NCBI GenBank assembly: GCA_035946575.1
Contig: DASYZG010000055.1
Location: 1-21,517 of the forward strand
DNA from: Gp13-AA77 sp035946575
Lineage (GTDB): Bacteria; Acidobacteriota; Terriglobia; UBA7540
DNA: 21,517 nt
Reading direction: 5' to 3'
Both the position numbers and the translations under genes were made by a program. Every line of letters begins with the position of its first letter. The first letter of the stretch is position 1. The notes under the pieces were generated by a model that was given only the letters and a program-made list of their open reading frames with translations, was not told the DNA's origin and ran no database searches. Below are positions 7,440 to 14,211 of the stretch, one piece after another.

Positions 7440-7607
7440 GCGGAGGAAAATGGAGGGTCCGGAGATCTTGGGGCGGGAGCGGTACCCGTCCTGATCTCGA
7501 TGTTGGGGTGGCCCCCGCGGGCGTCCCAAAGCACCGCCGGCGCAATCACCCGGGCGGCCAACGGCGGACCACCCCTACGCCGAATCAGTGCCAATGCGAG
7601 GGGGTGC

Positions 7608-7636
7608 TTGCCCTTAAAGTTGTCTCAGGCTACTAT
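7608..7636 (+). promoter_or_regulatory. promoter for padR-ADOP, probably giving a leaderless mRNA
   Basis: TTGCCC (7608-7613), a 17-bp spacer and TACTAT (7631-7636) match the sigma-70 pattern (4 and 5 of 6 bases). The expected transcription start, about 7 bases past the -10 box, is the A of the padR ATG at 7643. There is no Shine-Dalgarno sequence ahead of that ATG (the preceding bases are TGTGGCA), which fits leaderless translation. Confidence 0.6.
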
Positions 7637-7642
7637 GTGGCA

Positions 7643-8005
7643 ATGCCATATATAGATTTGACACTATTCGACCGGGAACTGAAGAAGGGAAGCGCGGAGC
7701 TGCTGATTCTGTCGCTGGTGGAAGCGCGCCCACGCCACGGCTACGAAATCAGCAAGCTGATCGAGCAGCGTTCGGCGGGAGCGTTGCGCTTCCACGTGGC
7801 TTCGCTCTATCCGCTGCTGTATCGCCTGGAGAAGCGAGGCTGGCTGCAAGGGCGATGGGTGGAGAAAGCGGGACAGCGGCGGCGCCGCTACTACCGCCTG
7901 ACATCCCAGGGCCGGGGTGTCCTGGCCTCGCAGAGGCACGGATGGCAGGCCTTTGTTCGTGCGGTCAACTCCATCACCTCGCCGGCAGAGACCGAACATG
8001 TCTGA
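7643..8005 (+). CDS. PadR-family transcriptional regulator, acidobacterial ADOP-linked type
   Basis: 120 residues. It shows the winged-helix pattern of PadR: KKGSAELLILSLVEARPRHG (15-34), then YEISKLIEQRSAGALRFHVA (35-54), SLYPLLYRLEKRGWLQGRW (55-73), and the wing RRRYYRLTSQGRGVL. PadR proteins are dimeric DNA-binding repressors that often respond to small molecules and control efflux genes. I chose the ATG at 7643 because the protein fold starts there (MPYIDLTLFDRELKKG) and because the promoter -10 box ends only 6 bases upstream; the longer open frame from 7508 has no support. Its last 8 bases overlap the start of the permease gene, so the two are translated together and the regulator probably controls its own operon. 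This pairing is characteristic of Acidobacteriota. Confidence 0.93.
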   Translation: MPYIDLTLFDRELKKGSAELLILSLVEARPRHGYEISKLIEQRSAGALRFHVASLYPLLYRLEKRGWLQGRWVEKAGQRRRRYYRLTSQGRGVLASQRHGWQAFVRAVNSITSPAETEHV

Positions 8006-10739
8006 GCGATCGCCAACCGATCCTCGAAGGGCGCCGCGGCCATGGCGAGACGAGGTGGCCTCGCGTCTCGCCGGGCTGAAGCTCGAAGCGGCCCGCGAGG
8101 CGGAGATTATCGACGAGTTGTCACAGCATCTCGAGGACCGCTACCGGGAACTGCTGGCCGCCGGCGTTGTCGAGGCTGAAGCCTGGAGAACTGCCATTGC
8201 GGATCTCAGCGACCCCGAGGCCTTAGGCCAAGGGCTTCGCCAAGTGGAGACTCGAGTTGAGATCGAGCCTGTAGTTCCGGGCGCCGGAGGAGAGAAGGAG
8301 AACGTCATGAACGACCTCGGTCAGGACTTGCGTTATGGGCTTCGTGTGATGGTCAAGGATCGGGCCTTCACGGCCGTGGCCGTGCTGACGCTGGCGCTTG
8401 GGATCGGCGCCAATACGGCAATCTTCAGCGTGCTCGATGCGGTCTTGCTGCGCCCTCTGCCGTACCCGGAGCCGCAACAACTGGTCAAGCTCTGGAGCCG
8501 CTTCCAGGGCATCGGTTTGCCGAACGATCAGAATGACCTCTCGGCACCGGAGTTTCACGATCTTCAGCAACTCAGCCAAAGCTTCAGCGGAATCGCCGCC
8601 ATCAGCGCCGGCACCTTCAACCTCGGCGGGAAGGGCAGCCCGGAGCGTCTGGCTGGCGCAGCGGTTTCTCCCGCGTTTTTCCGGATTCTGGGAGCACAGG
8701 CATTGCTGGGCCGGACCTTCGTCGATGAGGAGGCGCAGCCGGGCCACGACCATGAGGCGATTCTCAGCTACGGGCTCTGGCAACGGGGCTTCGGCGGAAA
8801 TCGCACCGTCATCGGCAGCACGATTCAGGTGGACGCCGTCCCGTACACCGTGGTCGGAGTTATGCCCGCCGGATTCGACTATCCTCAGGACGCCCAGCTC
8901 TGGGGGCCATTGGCCTTTGGCCCGGACGATCTCAGCCCGAACAGCCGCGGCAATCACGGACTCGAAGTGCTGGCTCGCATCAAGCCCGGTCTCTCCTTTG
9001 CCCAGGCGAGAACAGACATGGACCGCGTGGGTAAGACGATGATCGAGCAGAATCGCAGCTACCCCTACGACAAATTCGGTTTCGCGGTCATCATGAACTC
9101 GCTCCTCGAGGAGACGGTGGGGGACGTGAAGACATCGCTGTGGGTGTTGATGGCCGCGGTCGGCCTGGTACTGCTGATTGCCTGCGCAAATGTGGCCAAC
9201 CTCCTGCTGGTACGGGCCTCGGGGCGAGAGAAAGAGATCGCGGTGCGCGTGGCCCTGGGCGCGAGCCCCGGCCGCCTGGCGCGGCACTTGCTCACGGAAA
9301 GCACGCTGCTGGCGTTGTTCGGGGGGACCGTCGGCCTCATCGTAACGCCCCTGGTCCTCCGTGGACTCGTGGCGCTCAGCGCCAACACGCTTCCGCGCGT
9401 GGTCCACACGGGAATCAGCGGCGCTGCCCTGGCTTTCACACTGGCAGTGTCGCTCGGTACCGGAATCCTGTTCGGGCTGGCGCCCGTGCTGCACGTTCTG
9501 CGGGCTGGCAGCTATGACGTACTCAAGAGCGGGCGAACCACGGCGCCGAGCGCGTCGAATCGGCTCCGACGCGGCCTCATACTCGGCGAAACCGCGGTCT
9601 CCCTGGTGTTACTCGCAGGCGCGGGGCTGCTGCTGCGAAGCTTCATGCAGGTTCTGAAGGTTGATCCCGGATTTCGTCCCGAGGGTGTGCTCACGATGCG
9701 TGTATCGCTGCCGGATGCGAAGTATAACCGGCCGGAGCAAGTTCGCGGTTTTTATGGCGAACTGCTCGATCGCATTCGGGCCTTGCCGGGCGTGGAGTCT
9801 GCGGGTGCAATCAATTTCCTGCCGCTCGGAGGTCTGAATAGTTCCGGGACCACCACGATCGAGACCGAGGCTGTCAAGCCCGAAGACAGGACGCCGGAAG
9901 TGGATTACCGCGCCGTCACGCCCGGCTACTTCAAAGCCATGGGCATATCCCTCGTTCGCGGCCGTTATTTCGACGGGCGGGATTCCGATACCGCACCGCG
10001 AGTCGCCATCGTTGATGAAACGCTGGCCCAAACCTACTGGCCAGGCCAGGATCCCGTTGGCAGGCGGCTTCACTTTGGCGGGTCTATGTCAAACCCTTCC
10101 TGGCTGACGGTGATCGGCGAGGTCCGGCATGTTCGCAACCGGACTCTGGAAGCGCGCTCGCGCGTGGAGTTCTACTGGCCCGAGGCCCAGAGGCCCCAAG
10201 CAACGGTGTCTCTCGCGGTCCGGACTTCGGGGAATCCCATGAGCCTGGCGCCGACGCTTGAAAGAGAGGTATCAGCACTCGACCCGGAACTGCCCGTTTT
10301 CGAAGTTCGCAGCATGGCGGAAGTGATGGGCGAGTCTGTGGCGCGCCGGCGCCTGGCATTGATCCTGCTGGCGGTCTTTGCCGGCCTCGCGTTGCTTCTT
10401 GCCTCGATCGGAATTTATGGAGTCAGTTCGTACTCGGTCAACCAGCGCCAGCAGGAGATCGGACTTCGCATGGCGCTGGGCGCTCGGCAAAGCCAGGTGC
10501 TGCGACTAGTGCTTCGCCAGGGAATGTCGCTTACGCTCGTCGGACTTGGAATCGGCCTCCTGGCCGCTCTCGGATTGACTCGGTTGATTAGCAGTCTGCT
10601 CTTTGAAGTGCGACCCGCAGATCCGCTGGCGCTGGGCGCGGCTGTGCTCCTGCTTGCGGCGGTCGCCTTGCTTGCTGTCCTGATCCCGGCAGGCCGGGCC
10701 ATGCGGGTCGATCCGGCGGTGACGCTGCGCTACGAATAG
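7998..10739 (+). CDS. ADOP-type duplicated orphan ABC permease (MacB/FtsX-like)
   Basis: 913 residues from the ATG at 7998, which overlaps the padR stop by 8 bp. Residues ~15-75 are a soluble helical prefix (WRDEVASRLAGLKLEAAREA, then a DELSQHLEDRYRELLAAG helix). Two MacB/FtsX units follow. The first has a transmembrane helix at ~124-149 (TLALGIGANTAIFSVLDAVL), a periplasmic region, and three helices at ~375-500 with REKEIAVRVALGASPGRLAR. The second begins ~525 (LGETAVSLVLLAGAGLLLRS) and ends with helices at ~785-905 (QQEIGLRMALGARQSQVLRL) and a typical DPAVTLRYE tail. No ATPase or membrane-fusion gene is adjacent, which is the orphan feature of the family. Substrate unknown; export of peptides or drugs is plausible. 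An internal ATG at 8307 has its own AAGGAG site. Confidence 0.93.
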   Translation: MSERSPTDPRRAPRPWRDEVASRLAGLKLEAAREAEIIDELSQHLEDRYRELLAAGVVEAEAWRTAIADLSDPEALGQGLRQVETRVEIEPVVPGAGGEKENVMNDLGQDLRYGLRVMVKDRAFTAVAVLTLALGIGANTAIFSVLDAVLLRPLPYPEPQQLVKLWSRFQGIGLPNDQNDLSAPEFHDLQQLSQSFSGIAAISAGTFNLGGKGSPERLAGAAVSPAFFRILGAQALLGRTFVDEEAQPGHDHEAILSYGLWQRGFGGNRTVIGSTIQVDAVPYTVVGVMPAGFDYPQDAQLWGPLAFGPDDLSPNSRGNHGLEVLARIKPGLSFAQARTDMDRVGKTMIEQNRSYPYDKFGFAVIMNSLLEETVGDVKTSLWVLMAAVGLVLLIACANVANLLLVRASGREKEIAVRVALGASPGRLARHLLTESTLLALFGGTVGLIVTPLVLRGLVALSANTLPRVVHTGISGAALAFTLAVSLGTGILFGLAPVLHVLRAGSYDVLKSGRTTAPSASNRLRRGLILGETAVSLVLLAGAGLLLRSFMQVLKVDPGFRPEGVLTMRVSLPDAKYNRPEQVRGFYGELLDRIRALPGVESAGAINFLPLGGLNSSGTTTIETEAVKPEDRTPEVDYRAVTPGYFKAMGISLVRGRYFDGRDSDTAPRVAIVDETLAQTYWPGQDPVGRRLHFGGSMSNPSWLTVIGEVRHVRNRTLEARSRVEFYWPEAQRPQATVSLAVRTSGNPMSLAPTLEREVSALDPELPVFEVRSMAEVMGESVARRRLALILLAVFAGLALLLASIGIYGVSSYSVNQRQQEIGLRMALGARQSQVLRLVLRQGMSLTLVGLGIGLLAALGLTRLISSLLFEVRPADPLALGAAVLLLAAVALLAVLIPAGRAMRVDPAVTLRYE

Positions 10740-10970
10740 GCCGGGCAGCCAGCCAGTGCTTTCCGGGTCTTGATGCAGGGGCGGCCCTTTCAACGCGCTC
10801 AGGCCAGGCTCTTGTGCCCGCTCCAAGTCGTGGCAGCGTAAGTCATCCGGGCGAACACTGGGGCCGCCCCACGTCGAACTGACCCACAATCCCCACTTCG
10901 ATTGGGCTGATCGTGCCGTGATAGGATGGAGCACATCAGCCAGGTCTGCTCGCCGCCCAGGAGGAGACGC
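10740..10970. other. intergenic region upstream of the phosphoesterase gene
   Basis: 231 bp between two same-strand genes. It has no credible reading frame and no strong promoter: a TTGGGC at ~10897 is only 14 bp from TAGGAT. A strong ribosome site (AGGAGGAG, 10959-10966) ends the region. Confidence 0.5.
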
Positions 10971-12476
10971 ATGAAGGCTAATGGATCGCCCCGCGGGATT
11001 GAATACGTCTTTGTGCTCATGCTTGAGAATCGGGCTTTCGATCACATGCTGGGCTTTTCGGAAATCGGCGGGAAGGACGCCGCCACCGGTCAGCCGACGA
11101 AGGCGGGCGGCTTGAGCGGCTCCGAGTCGAATAACTACAACGGCCAGACTTACAACGTGACACGCGGGGCCGACTTTGTGATGCCTTCTGACCCTGGTCA
11201 CGAATTCACCGACGTTTTGTCTCAGCTTGCCGGCCCCGGCACCGTCTACCCTCCGGGTGGCACTTATCCTGCGATTAACAACAGCGGATTCGTCGCTTCT
11301 TACTCGGTGACCGGTGGCAGCGCCAACCCGGCGGAGGTCATGAAGTGCTTCCTGCCCGAGCAGCTTCCGGTGCTCAACGCCCTTGCGCGGGAATTCGTGC
11401 TCTGTGATCAGTGGCACGCCTCACTGCCGGGACCGACGTGGCCGAACCGAATGTTCGTCCACGCTGCGTCGTCGGGCGGGCTTGATCATAGCCCGACGAC
11501 ACTGGAAATCGTGGAGTGGGAGACAATCGGAGGGTTCCGCTTTCCCAAAGGAACGATCTTTGACGCGCTCAAAGCGAAAAACCTGACCCATCGCCTCTAC
11601 GCCGGCGATGACTTTCCCATGGTGGCGGCGCTGAGGGGCATTTCGCTCGACGATATTCGCGACTTCAGCAAGTTTGAGGGCGACCTGGAGCAGCCGGATT
11701 ACCCTTGCCCTTACACCTTCATTGAGCCCAGCTACGACGTGCTGAATGATTACCGGAACAGCACGTCAGAGCATCCGCTGACCGACATCACCCTTGGAGA
11801 GGGCCTCATCAAGTCCACGTACGAGGCTATCCGCAACTCGGCCTTGTGGGAGAGCAGCTTGCTGATCATCACCTGGGACGAACACGGCGGGTTCTACGAC
11901 CACGTGCCGCCGCCCGATTGCCTCGCGCCGGGCGATACTGGTCCCAACGCGAAGTACAACCAGTATCACTTCACGTTCGAGGTTTACGGGCCGCGCGTGC
12001 CCGCCGTCGTAGTCTCGCCGCGCATCCCGAGAAACCTCGTCGCTCACGCCGTGTATGATCACGCTTCCGTACTGGCTACGGTCGAGAGGCTTTTTGGAAT
12101 AGATCCGCTTACCACCCGGGACCAGGCCGCCAACTCGCTCGACGCGCTCATTTCGCTCCCGGCGGCGCGCGATGATGCCCCGTCGACCCTGCCTGCGCCG
12201 CCCATTTCCGGAGTCTCAGCTGCGGCCGCGCGGGTTACCGAAGCGCCGACACCTGCGGAGACTGCAGCCGCTGTTGCGCGAGATCAGGAGTCCGTAGACG
12301 TTGGCAATCTGCCCGTAGTCCTACACTCTGCGCTACGCCAGGATCTGCAGCTTTCGCCGCCGCAGGACCGGCCGGCCATCCAGGCACGCTTCCGCTCCAT
12401 CAGGACTCGCGGCCAGGCACGGCAGTATCTCGACGAGGTTCGTCAAAAGAAGCGGGCGCAGGGCATCGGGCCGTGA
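10971..12476 (+). CDS. phosphoesterase family protein (phospholipase C / acid phosphatase AcpA-like), no signal peptide
   Basis: 501 residues from the ATG at 10971, preferred over the in-frame ATG at 10926 because AGGAGGAG ends 4 bases before it. Family PF04185-type motifs: FVLMLENRAFDHMLG (14-28, metal and nucleophile region), QWHASLPGPTWPNRMFVHAA, LIITWDEHGGFYDHVPPP (298-315, metal-binding D and H), RVPAVVVSPRI and YDHASVLATVERLFG. Such enzymes hydrolyse phospholipids or phosphomonoesters and are normally Tat- or Sec-exported. This one starts directly at the catalytic fold with no signal peptide in either start choice, so a cytoplasmic location or a non-classical exit must be assumed. The last ~120 residues are Ala/Pro-rich then charged (QARQYLDEVRQKKRAQ) and not catalytic. 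Substrate not determinable. Confidence 0.9.
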   Translation: MKANGSPRGIEYVFVLMLENRAFDHMLGFSEIGGKDAATGQPTKAGGLSGSESNNYNGQTYNVTRGADFVMPSDPGHEFTDVLSQLAGPGTVYPPGGTYPAINNSGFVASYSVTGGSANPAEVMKCFLPEQLPVLNALAREFVLCDQWHASLPGPTWPNRMFVHAASSGGLDHSPTTLEIVEWETIGGFRFPKGTIFDALKAKNLTHRLYAGDDFPMVAALRGISLDDIRDFSKFEGDLEQPDYPCPYTFIEPSYDVLNDYRNSTSEHPLTDITLGEGLIKSTYEAIRNSALWESSLLIITWDEHGGFYDHVPPPDCLAPGDTGPNAKYNQYHFTFEVYGPRVPAVVVSPRIPRNLVAHAVYDHASVLATVERLFGIDPLTTRDQAANSLDALISLPAARDDAPSTLPAPPISGVSAAAARVTEAPTPAETAAAVARDQESVDVGNLPVVLHSALRQDLQLSPPQDRPAIQARFRSIRTRGQARQYLDEVRQKKRAQGIGP

Positions 12477-12530
12477 GCCGCGGCGCCGTGCGATACAATG
12501 ATCTTGAGTTGAATATCCTTAGCGGAGGGA

Positions 12531-12803
12531 ATGGTGGCCGTCAAGATCATTGGAGTGCTTCCAAATAATACTGACGCCGTAGTTCGCGCGATTCTGCGCC
12601 GCGCGCTCGATAGCCGGCCGGAATCTTTTGTAGTCCACATCTCGTGGCCGCACTCCGATCTCGTTGTCCACATTCAACAGCCTTTCGACAAGAAGCTCAA
12701 ATTTCACCGTCCTGGTGAGTCGGAACTCGGCCGGGAACTTTACACCACAATCACAGAGATCGCCGAGGGTGAACTCGGACCCGCACCCGGCCCCAAGGCT
12801 TGA
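12531..12803 (+). CDS. small protein of unknown function
   Basis: 90 residues; I do not recognise the family. The sequence reads as a compact alpha/beta fold: a strand KIIGVLPNN, a helix TDAVVRAILRRALDS, strands ESFVVHISWP and SDLVVHIQQP, then FDKKLKFHRP and a helix ELGRELYTTITEIAEGE. It has no signal peptide or membrane segment. Codon use is normal for its neighbours and the frame is free of the low-complexity bias seen in shadow frames. GGAGGG (12524-12529) ends only 1 base before the ATG at 12531 but 4 bases before the GTG at 12534, so the GTG may be the real start. It lies 54 bp after the phosphoesterase gene on the same strand and is convergent with the TauE-like gene. Confidence 0.65.
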   Translation: MVAVKIIGVLPNNTDAVVRAILRRALDSRPESFVVHISWPHSDLVVHIQQPFDKKLKFHRPGESELGRELYTTITEIAEGELGPAPGPKA

Positions 12804-12835
12804 GCGGCAACAGAAGGGACTTGAGAGGGGGAAGC

Positions 12836-12865
12836 AGATTCTTCGCTTCACGCAGCATAAATGAC
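12836..12865 (+). repeat. dispersed repeat, copy B, with adjacent hairpin
   Basis: AGATTCTTCGCTTCACGCAG followed by CATAAATGAC; related to copy A at 5123-5148 (minus strand). Immediately downstream, GCCGG ... CCGGC arms with an inner CTGA/TCAG stem can form a hairpin between the two convergent genes, possibly aiding termination, though no T-run follows. Confidence 0.45.
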
Positions 12866-12921
12866 GGGCCGGCTGAGTCGTTCAGCAAACCGGCTTCGGA
12901 TCCGAGTGCCAGGATCGGATG

Positions 12922-13692
12922 TCAAAGCAGCCGGGCGCCGAGATAGAGGAGCGTGGTGGCGAGCATCGGACGCAGGAGTCTCTCAGGAAAGATGGCACTC
13001 AACCGGCTGCCGATCACCACGCCGGGAACCGAGCCGATCAAGAGGCCGATCAAAAGCCTGGTATCCACAGTTCCAAGCCCCATGTGGCCGATAGCGGAGA
13101 CGCCAACCAGAAGCAGGCCGTGAAGAATGTCTGAGCCCACAAGTTTCTTAAGGGGCGTAGTCGGGTAGATGAACACCAGCGAGGCCACAATAACGCTGCC
13201 GCTGCCGACCGAGGTGATACTGACCAGGAAGCCGACGATGAGGCCGAGAACGCTGATCAGCCAGGCTGGACCCCTCGACAGCCCTTCGGGACCTATCACC
13301 GGGAGCTTTGATCCGAAGAACGTCCGGAAAAAGAGACTCAGCGCTACTCCGATCAGAGCGGTTCCGAGCACCATCACCACAAGATGGTCTTCAGACTTGA
13401 TCCCGTGATGCCGCAAGATAGCCAGCAGCGTGATTCCGCATAGGGCGCCCGGGATGCTGCCGATCGCCAGCCTCTTGACGAGACGGGTGTTAACTGTCTG
13501 CTGCCGGAGGTGAACGATTGAGCCCACGCCCTTGGTGAGTGCGTTCCAAGCGAGGTCTGTGCCCACCGCCAGCGCGGGCCGGGCAATCCCGAAGAGGATC
13601 AGCGCCGGCGTCATGATCGCGCCGCCGCCCATGCCGGTCAGTCCAATCAGCACCCCAACAAACAAGCCCAGCAGAGAAATCCTGAAGTCCAT
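12922..13692 (-). CDS. TauE/SafE-family (sulfite exporter-like) membrane permease
   Basis: 256 residues from the ATG at 13692 (a TTG at 13695 is the alternative). There are seven to eight hydrophobic segments in two repeats. The first repeat starts LLGLFVGVLIGLTGMGGGAI, with the family GMGGG motif and ARPALAVGTDLAWNALTKGVG; the second has VGFLVSITSVGSGSVIVASL and PLKKLVGSDILHGL. These repeated G-x-G-x-G loops are the hallmark of the TauE/SafE (DUF81) family of anion permeases, which move sulfite, sulfoacetate or other organic anions across the cytoplasmic membrane. No sulfur gene lies nearby, so the substrate cannot be assigned. It is convergent with the small unknown gene. Confidence 0.9.
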   Translation of the reverse strand: MDFRISLLGLFVGVLIGLTGMGGGAIMTPALILFGIARPALAVGTDLAWNALTKGVGSIVHLRQQTVNTRLVKRLAIGSIPGALCGITLLAILRHHGIKSEDHLVVMVLGTALIGVALSLFFRTFFGSKLPVIGPEGLSRGPAWLISVLGLIVGFLVSITSVGSGSVIVASLVFIYPTTPLKKLVGSDILHGLLLVGVSAIGHMGLGTVDTRLLIGLLIGSVPGVVIGSRLSAIFPERLLRPMLATTLLYLGARLL

Positions 13693-14211
13693 CAAGCCTT
13701 ACCCCGTCACGACGGCGCCTTTAGCTCCAATCCGATCGCCATCATCAAGTCGATAGGTTTGCAAGGGTATCACACCCTAAGTCCGGCTGCCAAGTGCTCA
13801 ACACACTTACAAAAGCTTTTATTACCTCGCTGCGTCTATCAGAGGATTAGACAGGCCGGCTGGAAGGGAGGGCTTCACGCCCACACGTGGTTATGAGATC
13901 CTCAAGGTACGCTTCTCCTTTTTGAGGTCTTCCATCTGCTTGGGTCCCGATATCTCCCGCTCGATCATGAGCGCACCGCGGTATCCCAATTCCTTCAGGC
14001 GCGCCATGGGCTTGGGGAAATCGATTTTTCCCAGCCGGATCGGCACTTCCCGACCGAGATCCCGGGCACGGAGATTTTCCGAGATTCTCGGCGGCCACCG
14101 GGACTCATTCACCCTTCCACGATCCGGTGACTTCGATACCCATCGGGCATCGACTCGCGCCGCGTGCCGGGTTGGGCTTGAAGTCCGGTCAGAATCGGGG
14201 AAAATGAACAC
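13693..14211. other. intergenic region carrying an isomerase remnant
   Basis: 519 bp between the TauE-like gene (minus) and the receptor gene (plus). The part from 13693 to ~13890 has no reading frame I trust and an AT-richer patch near 13800-13830. The part from 13891 to 14076 is the decayed isomerase tail. The remaining ~135 bp must hold the receptor promoter; I see no strong -35/-10 pair. Confidence 0.5.
13891..14076 (-). pseudogene. C-terminal remnant of a sugar phosphate isomerase/epimerase
   Basis: About 60 residues on the minus strand match the end of a xylose-isomerase-like TIM barrel: REVPIRLGKIDFPKPMARLK followed by ELGYRGALMIEREISGPKQ and a MEDLKKEK helix. The family normally has ...GtvDFp.fi..Lk.iGYrGpl.IErE... 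at this place. Upstream of ~14076 the frame reads on but loses all resemblance and runs antisense to the receptor gene, so the first ~200 residues are missing. Near the end, the natural continuation (EAYLEDLI) is in another frame at ~13890-13912, so one base has also been lost. It is a truncated, frameshifted relic of a gene related to, but distinct from, the intact isomerase at 16768-17709. Confidence 0.65.

Noticed and set aside
7353..7642. Canonical FNR site (TTGAT-N4-ATCAA) or NsrR site upstream of ric
   Set aside because: I found neither; only the weaker GAC-N4-GTC dyad was kept, with low confidence.
8223..9494. 423-codon minus-strand frame opposite the ADOP permease
   Set aside because: Low-complexity H/R/Q/A/E-rich reading without domain; the permease on the plus strand is certain.
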